64,000 nucleotides of DNA from Promethearchaeota archaeon (lineage in GTDB: Archaea > Asgardarchaeota > Lokiarchaeia > Sigyniarchaeales > SOKP01): contig JAHPZA010000004.1 in the NCBI GenBank assembly GCA_019058445.1, positions 1 to 64,000 on the forward strand, in the 5' to 3' direction. Positions 35,291 to 44,455 of the stretch are shown here, one piece after another. Position 1 is the first letter of the stretch. Each line of letters begins with the position of its first letter. Made by a program: the position numbers and the translations under genes. The notes under the pieces are model-generated. The model did no database searches, had not been told where the DNA came from, and saw only the letters and a list, made by a program, of their open reading frames with translations.

Positions 35291-38200
35291 CGGAATCCAA
35301 AACTAAGCGCAAAATTAGAGTATTATTAACATTTATAGCTTTTTTCGGTGCCCAATTACTTCTAATTGGGCTTATTAATTACCCATGGATAACCTATTAC
35401 GATGAAAATGAAGTAAAAGATCTTAAAGATAATATGGTGGATTTTGTAAATAGCCATCAAAATCCAGATTCTGATCTTTTTATTGAGCCCACAATAGAGT
35501 CAACCTATAGGGCAATTGATTCACTTAATTTTTCCCATCCTGTTAGTTCCTCTACAAATATAATAAATCCTAGATATAACGACCATCTAAGTGATGATAT
35601 GAGAGATTTCTTTTTTTATTACTTATTTGAGAAACAAAATGATAATGGGTCCTTTTCAGATATTTATGGATTAGGAAACATGTACTCTACGTATCAAGTC
35701 GTTGAAACTATTTACAAATTAGATAGCTCTTTTATGATTTTACGAGATGAAGAATATGAATTTAATAAGATTAGTATGCTTCTTCAGTACTTGGGTAATT
35801 CCTTGGCAGAGAATGGGTACGGATTTAAGTTAAATGAATACTCTCCTATACCTGATATACTGTCAACTTATTGCGCTATAATTTTAGCAAATCGATTCAA
35901 TGCAGAGTCTCTTCTTAAAAATAAAAACATTACTAGGTATGTGAATTCCTCTATTATTGACATTTCGCCAGAATTGACATATTATAGGATCTTGTCTCAT
36001 TTAGAATTAGGGTTGACAATTAACATAACGCAAAAAATAGCTATTCTAGTTTATTTTGCAAGTCTCTATAATAGCCAAGATGGGGGTTTTTCTATAATTG
36101 CTGGAGGTGAGTCAGATGTCCAATCAACCTATTTTGCAATTTCCTCGTTAAATGCAATAAATAGGACGGTCTCTAACCAAAACAAATCACGATATTTCAT
36201 ATTGAATTGTTCAAGTTCAGATGGAGGTTTTGGGTATAGGCCAGACACTGTGAATGCAACGTATAACTCAGATTTTAAATCGGGATGGGCAGCCATGAAA
36301 GCTATTGACATTCTTGAAAAAAATGCCACTGTGAATAACCTCAATAATAATCTATATCGTAAGAATTATTATAATTGGTTATATGCGCATCAAGCAGAGA
36401 ATGGGTTGTTTGGGGAGATTTCACTGCAAGCAAATTATTGGGGTGTATTATCAAATTTTCAAGCTGATCCCGAAAATTTAGCTGATAAGGTGGATATAGA
36501 TGATATCTGGGATTATGTTGAAGACTGTTATGATAGTAGTGAAGGAGGGTTCGGATATAAAGCTGATGAGGAAGCAAGCTTATTTTCGACTTATAGTGCT
36601 CTTAATATTTATGAAATGTTCTATAATTATGATGAATTCGAGGGTGAGCTACCTAATACCAATAAAACTATAGAATATTTAGTTGATAGGCAAAATCAAG
36701 ATGGGGGATTTAATTTAGGTCTTGATTTATATCAAATTACTGCCTTTTTTGGACCATTAAGTGATATTTTTTTAAGTTTATTAAAAACTAATGTTTCTAC
36801 AGTAGAAAGTACATATTGGGCTCTCTCCTCCTTAGATATTTTAGGTGCAATAGATAAAGTATATGAGAAAGATTTAATGCATTGGATGTACTCCTGTCAG
36901 AACGCTGATGGGGGTTTTTCTATAATTTTAGGATTTCACAGTGATACTATATCAACCTATTTTGGATTAGCAGTTTTTAATTTATTAAATACTAAACCGA
37001 TATCCGAAATAGGGCCTATTGAGTTTTTAAAGAATGCTCAAAATGACGAGGGAAGTTTCGATCCTATGCCAGCTCTTTCATTAATATTTGATCTTCCCAC
37101 ATCATTTTTATTAACATATTTCGCAGCCATGGGACTTTACGAATTTGAATATCAACCTGAAGATGTGGAAGAATTAATTGATTGGTATGAAGATTGTTAT
37201 AGTTCAAATACAGGTGGAATGGGAGATAATCCGGGATTCGGAGGTGACTTACGAAATACTCCTTATGGGATAATCCTTATAGAAGAACTTCAATATGATC
37301 AAGCTTTTAACCCTAGACCTTGGACAGAATTAATCACAGTGATAATTTTGACAGAAATTCTACTACTTTTGTTATATGGAATTATAAACGCCATTATGAT
37401 TTTAGATGTAACGATTTCAAAAAAGATAAAGACGAAATTAGGGATTGGGGAAAAGTTTAATATCTCCTATTTAAAAAAGTCGGCTGCGATTTATTGTGAA
37501 AATTTAAATATATTTGCAGGAGGAAAATTAATTGTAGATTCTGTTTCAATGAGATTAGAACATAGTGAAATTTTAGGAGTATTAGGAGAAAGTGGAGCGG
37601 GTAAGTCGACTTTTGTAAAAGCTTTGCTAGGAATGCGTAAGTTCACTGGAATTAATCAAGTGTATGGCATGGATGTAAAAAAGTACTCAAAAAAAATGAG
37701 ACCTATCTATGGATATGTCCCCCAACAACTAATGCTGTATAATAATTTTACTGTTTTACAAAATATTTTCTACTTTGGGAAGAGATATGATTTATCTGAA
37801 AAAGAAATCATAAGTAGGACTAAAAGATTACTAAGATCGTTGGAAATTGAAGACAAAATGTATGAAAAAGTTAAGAACCTTTCAGGAGGGCAGAAACGAC
37901 GAGTAAGCATAGCATTGGCATTAATTCATAATCCTGTTATTCTTTGGATGGATGAGCCGACATCAGGCTTAGATCCTGTGGTACGAGAAAATCTCTGGAT
38001 TGCATTAACCAAAATAAATGAGCAATTTAATACTACATTAATTGTAATTACACATTATCCCGAAGAATCACGTTTCTGTCATCGTGTTGCGATATTTGGG
38101 AGGCAAAAAGGTATGATAGACTATGGGCGTCCAAGGGATTTGCTTACCCAATTACCCGGGCGTGGTCGGAAAATCGAATTATATTTCAATGAGATAAAAG

Positions 38201-38421
38201 AGGAGGCTATTAAGAGATTAGAATCTATTGATGGTGTAGAAACTGTATTAGAGAGGAAAGCAGGGACTGATTTCTTATTGTTTACTGATTTGGACTTGAA
38301 CTCTCTCTTTGAAAAAATTAAACAAGAGTTTCCAAAGTCAATTCCGCAGATGATTCAATCAGATTGTCAAATGGAAGATTTATTCAGAATTTTAGCGTTA
38401 AAGGTGCCTGTAATTGAATAA
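35290..38421 (+). CDS. Membrane-anchored prenyltransferase-like toroid fused to an ABC ATPase
   Basis: Roughly 1043 residues if started at ACG 35290 (TAACG overlaps the previous stop, GAGGTG lies eight bases upstream). The frame is open from there and encodes a membrane helix (RVLLTFIAFFGAQLLLIG) that a start at the first ATG, 35434, would lose. About ten repeats follow with the pattern QNxDGGF then STYxAL (for example SQDGGFSIIAGGESDVQSTY), as in the alpha/alpha toroid of squalene cyclases and prenyltransferases; no DxDD catalytic motif is seen. A second helix (about 678-706) leads to a cytoplasmic ATPase with GESGAGKS, LSGGQKRRVSIAL, WMDEPTSGLD and ITHYPEE. The toroid should face outside. 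Confidence 0.8.
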   Translation, partial: TESKTKRKIRVLLTFIAFFGAQLLLIGLINYPWITYYDENEVKDLKDNMVDFVNSHQNPDSDLFIEPTIESTYRAIDSLNFSHPVSSSTNIINPRYNDHLSDDMRDFFFYYLFEKQNDNGSFSDIYGLGNMYSTYQVVETIYKLDSSFMILRDEEYEFNKISMLLQYLGNSLAENGYGFKLNEYSPIPDILSTYCAIILANRFNAESLLKNKNITRYVNSSIIDISPELTYYRILSHLELGLTINITQKIAILVYFASLYNSQDGGFSIIAGGESDVQSTYFAISSLNAINRTVSNQNKSRYFILNCSSSDGGFGYRPDTVNATYNSDFKSGWAAMKAIDILEKNATVNNLNNNLYRKNYYNWLYAHQAENGLFGEISLQANYWGVLSNFQADPENLADKVDIDDIWDYVEDCYDSSEGGFGYKADEEASLFSTYSALNIYEMFYNYDEFEGELPNTNKTIEYLVDRQNQDGGFNLGLDLYQITAFFGPLSDIFLSLLKTNVSTVESTYWALSSLDILGAIDKVYEKDLMHWMYSCQNADGGFSIILGFHSDTISTYFGLAVFNLLNTKPISEIGPIEFLKNAQNDEGSFDPMPALSLIFDLPTSFLLTYFAAMGLYEFEYQPEDVEELIDWYEDCYSSNTGGMGDNPGFGGDLRNTPYGIILIEELQYDQAFNPRPWTELITVIILTEILLLLLYGIINAIMILDVTISKKIKTKLGIGEKFNISYLKKSAAIYCENLNIFAGGKLIVDSVSMRLEHSEILGVLGESGAGKSTFVKALLGMRKFTGINQVYGMDVKKYSKKMRPIYGYVPQQLMLYNNFTVLQNIFYFGKRYDLSEKEIISRTKRLLRSLEIEDKMYEKVKNLSGGQKRRVSIALALIHNPVILWMDEPTSGLDPVVRENLWIALTKINEQFNTTLIVITHYPEESRFCHRVAIFGRQKGMIDYGRPRDLLTQLPGRGRKIELYFNEIKEEAIKRLESIDGVETVLERKAGTDFLLFTDLDLNSLFEKIKQEFPKSIPQMIQSDCQMEDLFRILALKVPVIE

Positions 38422-40273
38422 ACCTGCATTAAATAAACTTTTTAGAGAAGAAGATGTAAGAGATATCGAATTATCTCTCCTTAAATCTAAGATAAGCAAA
38501 GCAATTAGATTTTCTGAACGATATTGGATGATTTATAAGCAAAAAACATTTGGAATAGCTACAATTATTGATTTAAGTTATAAAAAATCTTATATTGAGG
38601 TATTATTCTCACCTACGATAGATAAAACACAAACTCAAACCTCATTGGTGCAAATCTTTACTCCTGGTAAGACTACATTTAACTTTAATGAGATTCTTAT
38701 CGAACCAGATACTGATGAGGATGGGCTTGTAAGCCCCCAAAAAATAATTCAAAGACTAAATAGATTAATTAAAAAGGAAGTAAATTACCATCTTACCATT
38801 TTAAATTATGAGCTTGAATTATTAAATGAACAATTTGAAAATTATCCAATAGAAGGGAATCCGTACTTTAGAAAAATTATTGTATATTTTCCAAATTATG
38901 TCGTGGAATTAAGAATTAATATAGAAAATTATCCTGAAGTCCCAAGTTTATCTGAAAAAGATCAATTAACTATTAGAAGATTTATTGAACCAATAGCAGA
39001 AAAAATAAGGGTAAAATTATTAGAAAGGTATGGAATATCCGCATTTGAAAGATATGGAGAAGAAGTTCATATTTATGATGATAAATTAGAGATTTTTATA
39101 GAAAAATCTAAAATGCCATTTATAGTGAAATTTAAAAGAGGATTTGAGAAAAGAGTTAGAGAACTATTTAAATTAAAACCTAAAGATGTAATTGAAGATT
39201 ATAAAGACTTAAAATATATTATAAAAGAAAGGGATTTTAACAAAATAGAGCTGATTAAAAACTGGAAAGTTGAGAATGCGCCCCATATTGTCGAGTTAAT
39301 TGAATCAATTTTGGAGATAATGAAAAATTCTCAACATCTTATCCTTAAAAATGTATCACTATTGGATAAAATTCATAATATATCATTTAAAGTTCATAGA
39401 GGACAATCAATTGGCATTTATTATAAGTTAAAAGAACCAAACCATATATTAGCTGAAAATCCTATCATTGAATTATTTCATACAATTGAGGGTAGAAGTG
39501 CCGATTATTCAGGAGAAATTTCTGTTTTTGGTACTAAATACATCCCCAATGGCTATAATAAGAGTGAAGGGATATTGATTACAACCGGTGAAATAGATTC
39601 GAAAATACGAAATATGAAAATTAAAAAAGCAATTCTTTACAATTTATATCTCATAGGAAAGAGAAAAAGCAAAAAAACGTTAATAAACAAGGCACTGGAG
39701 ATAACTGGATTATTATATAGAAAAAACGAAAAAGTGGCTAATTTAACTATATTAGAACAAATTTTATTCTCAATTTCTAGAGCTCTTTTAAGAAGGCAGA
39801 GTATTATAATGGTTTCCATCCCTCTTAGTGAAATAGGACCCTTAGAAAGTGAACAATTTAATCGTTATGTAGAAAACATTAAGCAAGAATTTCATGTTGT
39901 TCTAATAATTCACGGTCCAAAAAGTATTGTTTCAAATTGCGACAAGATTATTACAGTTAAAGATAAACAGGCAGAAATAGGTACAATTAAGCATTATATT
40001 TCAAAAATACCTCAAGCTGGGGAAATTATTACAATTGAATTAGACAAGCCTGATGAAGTTGCTCTTGAAAATATGCTTAAAATTCAAACTGGTATATTTA
40101 TTGAAGAAAGAAAAAATGAAAGATATAAGATATATTGTATAGATGAGAACCCTAATAAAATACTTGTTAAATTATTCGAAACTATTGGAGATCATATGTA
40201 CAATTTTAAAAGACATAAGGCGTCATTAGAAGAATATTTAGAATTTATGGAAATTAAAGAAAAAATGGGATAA
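38414..40273 (+). CDS. Degenerate ABC-ATPase-like protein with a large N-terminal region
   Basis: The 619-residue protein starts at TTG 38414, overlapping the previous stop, with AAGGTG eight bases upstream. Residues from about 310 follow an ABC ATPase (LILKNVSLLDKIHNISFKV, then GQSIGIYY), but Walker A is replaced by YYKLKEPNHILAENP, the signature by LTILEQILFSISRALL and Walker B by IIMVSIPLSEIGPLES, so it cannot bind or hydrolyse ATP normally. The C-terminus keeps the DUF4162-like strand-helix end. Residues 20-300 contain alternating strands and helices, with FPNYVVELRINIENYPEVPS recalling RWD/E2-like folds; that is a weak inference. It is likely a structural subunit of the transporter. Confidence 0.6.
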   Translation: MNKPALNKLFREEDVRDIELSLLKSKISKAIRFSERYWMIYKQKTFGIATIIDLSYKKSYIEVLFSPTIDKTQTQTSLVQIFTPGKTTFNFNEILIEPDTDEDGLVSPQKIIQRLNRLIKKEVNYHLTILNYELELLNEQFENYPIEGNPYFRKIIVYFPNYVVELRINIENYPEVPSLSEKDQLTIRRFIEPIAEKIRVKLLERYGISAFERYGEEVHIYDDKLEIFIEKSKMPFIVKFKRGFEKRVRELFKLKPKDVIEDYKDLKYIIKERDFNKIELIKNWKVENAPHIVELIESILEIMKNSQHLILKNVSLLDKIHNISFKVHRGQSIGIYYKLKEPNHILAENPIIELFHTIEGRSADYSGEISVFGTKYIPNGYNKSEGILITTGEIDSKIRNMKIKKAILYNLYLIGKRKSKKTLINKALEITGLLYRKNEKVANLTILEQILFSISRALLRRQSIIMVSIPLSEIGPLESEQFNRYVENIKQEFHVVLIIHGPKSIVSNCDKIITVKDKQAEIGTIKHYISKIPQAGEIITIELDKPDEVALENMLKIQTGIFIEERKNERYKIYCIDENPNKILVKLFETIGDHMYNFKRHKASLEEYLEFMEIKEKMG

Positions 40274-40312
40274 AATTAATAATCAGAGAAAATAATTAAA
40301 AAAGGTGTTACA

Positions 40313-41125
40313 ATGATAAAAAGACTGTATATTATGAGATATAATGGAACTCTCTTATATTCAAAACATCTTACTGAGGGAGAACGTTTTGATGATAATA
40401 TTTTAATTGGATTTTTTGCTTCATTAGCAAATTTTAGTAGAGAAGCACTAGAAAGTGAAATTCAATATATTGATCTCGGGCATGATAATAAATTAGTGTT
40501 GTTTCCTCATGCAAGTGAAAAATTACTCGCCACAGCTATCGTAAGTTCTATTGATGATAATGAACTTATCATGAAAATTTTGAGAGATATTTTGCAAGAC
40601 TTCATTGGAGCTTTTGCACCAGATTATAATCCAGATGAAATTAATGAAGAAGAGATGGAAAGCATCATTGAATTAAATGTGAGCGGAAAGATAAGTTATC
40701 CATTAATTAAAAGACTTATATTTTCATGGCTTTTGTTAATTCCGCTCTGCATTTTTTTAAATTTCTTAAACATTACTTCGGGAGATTATATCTTTCAAAA
40801 TTTATATCTTGATAAAGATATTTACACACAAGAGGAGATTTATACTGTGGTATTGCCTACAATGATCCGGATTTCTCTAATTGTTTTATTAATTGTATTT
40901 ATATTACCTAATCTAATTTCTGGCTATTTAGTGTTAGATGCAAAGTTTGCCTATTTAAATTCGGTAATATATATTGTCTTAATCATGGTTATATACTTCT
41001 TTACAATAGAATCTCTATTCGCCTATGTTATTCTCGCCTATCTACCGTTGGTTTTCTTAATCTCAATTGGCTTTGCTTACATAGGATTTCGATATGCTAA
41101 AAAGAGAAAAATTATTAGAAATTAG
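40313..41125 (+). CDS. Longin-like domain with four membrane helices
   Basis: Residues 1-110 look like a longin/roadblock-type fold: the strand pair LYIMRYNGTLLYSKHL, a long helix around GFFASLANFSREALESEI, the strand NKLVLFPHASEKLLATAIV, and a final amphipathic helix. An acidic linker follows, then four membrane helices (about 135-260). The protein is a membrane-tethered longin, a form that in eukaryotes is found in SNARE-like and trafficking adaptor proteins. It is the last gene of the ABC operon, 39 bases after the degenerate ABC gene, with its own AAGGTG site and an ATG start. Confidence 0.6.
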   Translation: MIKRLYIMRYNGTLLYSKHLTEGERFDDNILIGFFASLANFSREALESEIQYIDLGHDNKLVLFPHASEKLLATAIVSSIDDNELIMKILRDILQDFIGAFAPDYNPDEINEEEMESIIELNVSGKISYPLIKRLIFSWLLLIPLCIFLNFLNITSGDYIFQNLYLDKDIYTQEEIYTVVLPTMIRISLIVLLIVFILPNLISGYLVLDAKFAYLNSVIYIVLIMVIYFFTIESLFAYVILAYLPLVFLISIGFAYIGFRYAKKRKIIRN

Positions 41126-41177
41126 TTAATTTTCATATCTTAATAATAATACACTTATTAGTAAGCGAATGTAAGGA

Positions 41178-42140
41178 ATGGTTTCGCTAAAACCACCAGT
41201 GATTGATGGGCATATTGATACCGCACTTCAAATTTTAAGAGAACCTCGAAAGTTTGCAGAACGCTCTAAATTTGGACATTGTGATTTACCTCGTATGAAA
41301 GATGCGAATGTGCAAGCTGCGCTTTTTGCGATAGAATCTGGATATACCATGGAAAGTCTGATTACATCCATTGATATTTGGTTTAAATTAGTCTCAAATC
41401 CAGAAAATCAACTTTTCCAGATTAAAAAAATAGATGATTTTAACAGAGCGAGAGATTCTGAACACATTGGTGCTCTGCTTCATTTTGAAGGAGTTTCTGG
41501 AATGGATGATGAGTTAAAGCTTTTAAGAATTGGTTATCAACTCGGACTAAGATCAATGGGATTAACCTGGTCAAATGTCAATAAATTCGCTACTGGAGTA
41601 AGAGTGACCACTAAGCGTCAGCGAAAAACAGGAATTACAGATTTGGGAAGAAAACTTGTCAGAGAAGCGCAAACATTAGGAGTAACAATCGATGTGTCTC
41701 ACTTAAACGACACATCTTTTTGGGATTTATATGAAATTACCGAAAAACCAATTATTGCCACCCATTCAAACGTCCGTTCAGTAAGTAATCACATTAGAAA
41801 CTTAACAAATGAGCAAATTAAAGCCATACATGAAAAACACGGTACTATAGGGATTAATTTTTGTATGAAATTTTTAGATCCTGAACATCCCTATGAAGAA
41901 TATACTAACTTAGGATTAGATGTGATTAAAAAGCATATAGATCATATAGTAAATTTAGCCGATATTAATACCGTTGCTTTAGGGTCTGATTTCGATGGAA
42001 CCTCAGTCCCAAATTGCGTTAGAGACTGTACAAAACTTCCTAATTTATGGGAGTATCTTCTTGAAAACGGTTATAGTGAACAAGATATTAATAAAATCAC
42101 ACATGAGAATCTGCTAAGGGTATTTAAGGAAACGTGGTAA
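41178..42140 (+). CDS. Membrane dipeptidase (renal dipeptidase family)
   Basis: The 320-residue metallopeptidase of the M19 family hydrolyses dipeptides, including D-residue-containing ones, at a binuclear zinc site. The metal ligands are seen in IDGHIDTALQ (His-x-Asp), LLHFEGVSG (Glu), IATHSNVRSVSNHIRN (two histidines) and ALGSDFDGT (Asp). No signal peptide is present, so it is cytoplasmic, as in many bacteria and archaea. It is co-directional with the ABC operon, 52 bases downstream of it, and may be read through from it. Confidence 0.87.
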   Translation: MVSLKPPVIDGHIDTALQILREPRKFAERSKFGHCDLPRMKDANVQAALFAIESGYTMESLITSIDIWFKLVSNPENQLFQIKKIDDFNRARDSEHIGALLHFEGVSGMDDELKLLRIGYQLGLRSMGLTWSNVNKFATGVRVTTKRQRKTGITDLGRKLVREAQTLGVTIDVSHLNDTSFWDLYEITEKPIIATHSNVRSVSNHIRNLTNEQIKAIHEKHGTIGINFCMKFLDPEHPYEEYTNLGLDVIKKHIDHIVNLADINTVALGSDFDGTSVPNCVRDCTKLPNLWEYLLENGYSEQDINKITHENLLRVFKETW

Positions 42141-42252
42141 TGAGGTTTTCCATAATGTCATGATTAATCATTATCAGAAAAAATCGTTTCATTAGTACGA
42201 ATTATTGTAGAAAACTATCATTATTAAATTTCACATTTTTATCAAAGTAGTG

Positions 42253-42279
42253 AAGATTTTAGAGTTCAAATAAAATCTT
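42253..42279. repeat. Inverted repeat in the gap before the gene at 42339
   Basis: AAGATTTTA (42253-42261) and TAAAATCTT (42271-42279) form a perfect 9-bp stem with a 9-base loop. It lies 60 bases before the next gene and 113 after the dipeptidase stop. It could be an operator or a terminator; no T run follows. Confidence 0.35.
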
Positions 42280-42338
42280 AAAACCTAGAAAGCAAAATTT
42301 TAAGGTTATTTAATTAAAAAAAGAAATTTCAAAATGAG

Positions 42339-42740
42339 GTGATTAGAATTTCAACACAACATATATTTCATATTAATAAAGTAGAAGAAATTGAACAGCA
42401 ATTTAAAAATGTAAAAGTTGATGCTATGCAAAAAGGTATGGCTACTGCAATGGCAAACTTGTTAACTAAATTTATTCCATTAAACCAAAGAGCGTTAAGA
42501 GGATTCATTTTTCTCTCTTTTCAAGAATGGCAGAAGAAAACAAAAGCTTTTCTGGCCGATATGAATAACGCGGAAGTGCCATTAGAAAAAAAATTTCAAA
42601 TAACTGATGAAATCAATGACATTCTATTACATAAACTTACACGTGTCTTAATTAATGAAAATGATAAGCCTTTGTTAGAAAATGGAATACGTGAAGGAAC
42701 AAAAATACTCCGTGATATTCTCAGGAAACAATGGGCATAA
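42339..42740 (+). CDS. Small helical protein, unknown
   Basis: The 133-residue protein is predicted to be almost all helical (NKVEEIEQQFKNVKVDAMQK begins it; it ends with IREGTKILRDILRKQWA). No cysteines, membrane helices or catalytic motifs are present. The GTG start at 42339 overlaps GAGGTGA, which could instead be the ribosome-binding site for a later, non-ATG start, so the N-terminus is uncertain by a few residues. It precedes the first FAD oxidase/iron-sulfur cluster by 203 bases but has its own upstream inverted repeat. Confidence 0.5.
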   Translation: MIRISTQHIFHINKVEEIEQQFKNVKVDAMQKGMATAMANLLTKFIPLNQRALRGFIFLSFQEWQKKTKAFLADMNNAEVPLEKKFQITDEINDILLHKLTRVLINENDKPLLENGIREGTKILRDILRKQWA

Positions 42741-42781
42741 TAAATGATTTCAATCAAATTCTTTTCTTTTTTATTTTTTTA

Positions 42782-42799
42782 ATTCTACAATTGTAGAAT
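42782..42799. promoter_or_regulatory. 18-bp perfect palindrome, candidate operator
   Basis: ATTCTACAATTGTAGAAT is fully symmetric over 18 bases. It lies about 20 bases upstream of a TATA-like GATATATAAG (42818-42827) and 145 bases before the FAD oxidase start at 42944. The position just upstream of TATA suits an activator or a repressor that overlaps the BRE. Confidence 0.5.
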
Positions 42800-42943
42800 G
42801 CAAAAATTTGAAATTTAGATATATAAGCGTCTTTGTATTTTAGATTTTCAAATTTCATAGGTAAATTTAAAATTTATTTGTTAATTTTCCCTATTATAAG
42901 ATTTTTCAAATAGTTTAGAAAATTTTAAAAAAAAACAAAATGG

Positions 42944-44437
42944 TTGATTAAAATTTCATACAAATTACCAGATGAAAAAGATTTAGAGGCCATGATTGGC
43001 ATTGTAGGTAAAAAGTATGCCAGCAATAACAAGGCAATCACTGCTTCTTACCTCGCAAAGTCAGTCATGGGGCTGGAAAGCCAAATTCCAGACATCGTAA
43101 TCCGACCGAAATACGTAGAAGAGATTCGTAAAATCTTAATATATTGCTCTGCTGAGAAAATACCTGTTAGTCCTGTTTCGGCAGGATTATCCGGTGGATT
43201 TGCTTGCCCTACTATTAGACCTGGTGGTGTGCTCCTCGATTTGGGGAGAATGGATCGTATCATCGAAATTGACGAAGAAAATCGATATGCTATTATAGAA
43301 CCGGGTGTAACCAATGGTACGCTTTGGGCTTACATGCATAAGAATCATCCTGATTGGGCACCTCCAATTGCTGATGGCGCCCCTCCGGCTGCTACTGTAA
43401 TGGGAGATGCTATAGATAGAGGTTTTTCCTTATATACTTCTAGTGTAGGACCTCAAGGGGATAACTTTATGTGTGGGGAAGTTGTTTTTCCAAATGGTGA
43501 TGTCGTAAGAACAGGATCTTGGGCGCTTCCATTTGCAAAACCATTCTATAAGTATGGGCTTGGTCCAGACATGTGGTCATACCTTATGGGTAGTCAAGGA
43601 ACTATGGGAGTAATAACCAAGGCAGCTGTCAAAATATATCCTCATCCTAAATACAAAACTGTTATAGTATGGGGTATGTCTAATCCTTATGATATGCAAG
43701 ATTTAACACTAGAAGTAGGAAAACAAGAATTTGGGGTTTCTAACCATACCGTTATGGTCCAAGGAGGCAATTATCCACTCGTTATGGCACGCTGGCCAAA
43801 AGATAAAATTCCTCATAATTATGAATTTTTTAAAGAAATAGGTGTAGCAAAGTGGTGGATGAACTGGGAAACATGGGCTCAGACGCAAGAAGAATTGGAT
43901 TATTGTATTAAGAGAATCAACTCTATAGCAAAAGATTTCAAACAAAATCGTGCTAAAGACCCTGATGCTATAAAACCCCAGGAGCTTCATCCTAAACAAA
44001 TCGCAAGCAGAATGAAGAAACCTAATAAGATTGCTATTCCATATTCATTCTGGGAAGCTGGGTTCTTATTCATAACATGGTACACTCCGTGGAACGAATG
44101 TGCCGAATTCGCAGAAATGTACAACGCAGAAATGGAAAAGAGAGGTTTCCCTCCTGTGATGTGGATTGCCAGCATTGAGCGTTGCAGACAAGCAATCTGT
44201 ATGCCAATAATCTGTTTTGACAGTACTAAGGATGAGGATTTTGAAAAGGTCCAAGATTTGAATGCGGTGACTACTGAATATGGTCTAAAAAGAGGATGGC
44301 TTAACTATAGACCAGATCCATACATCCACATACAAGCTTACTATCAAGCAGGTATGTACTGGAAGTATTTACGGGCCTTTAAGAAAATGGTCGATCCTAA
44401 TATGATAATGCATCCCGGCAGATTAGCTCTGCCGTAA
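42944..44437 (+). CDS. FAD-linked oxidase (GlcD/VAO-PCMH type), cluster 1
   Basis: The 497-residue flavoenzyme has a PCMH-type FAD domain: RPKYVEEIRKILIYCSAEKI, then PVSAGLSGGFACPTIRPGGV for FAD pyrophosphate, and GDNFMCGEVVFPNGDVVRTG. A GSQGTMGVITKAAVKIYP segment joins to the substrate cap, and the C-terminal KKMVDPNMIMHPGRLALP closes the FAD fold. Members oxidise 2-hydroxyacids such as D-lactate or glycolate. The start is TTG at 42944. The iron-sulfur gene begins 18 bases later, so the pair is a two-subunit dehydrogenase. The exact substrate is unknown. Confidence 0.85.
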   Translation: MIKISYKLPDEKDLEAMIGIVGKKYASNNKAITASYLAKSVMGLESQIPDIVIRPKYVEEIRKILIYCSAEKIPVSPVSAGLSGGFACPTIRPGGVLLDLGRMDRIIEIDEENRYAIIEPGVTNGTLWAYMHKNHPDWAPPIADGAPPAATVMGDAIDRGFSLYTSSVGPQGDNFMCGEVVFPNGDVVRTGSWALPFAKPFYKYGLGPDMWSYLMGSQGTMGVITKAAVKIYPHPKYKTVIVWGMSNPYDMQDLTLEVGKQEFGVSNHTVMVQGGNYPLVMARWPKDKIPHNYEFFKEIGVAKWWMNWETWAQTQEELDYCIKRINSIAKDFKQNRAKDPDAIKPQELHPKQIASRMKKPNKIAIPYSFWEAGFLFITWYTPWNECAEFAEMYNAEMEKRGFPPVMWIASIERCRQAICMPIICFDSTKDEDFEKVQDLNAVTTEYGLKRGWLNYRPDPYIHIQAYYQAGMYWKYLRAFKKMVDPNMIMHPGRLALP

Positions 44438-44455
44438 ACAAGGAGGTTGAAAAAA

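Noticed and set aside
42158-42169. ATGATTAATCAT palindrome after the dipeptidase gene
   Set aside because: A 12-base AT-rich palindrome is expected by chance in this composition, and no promoter is near.
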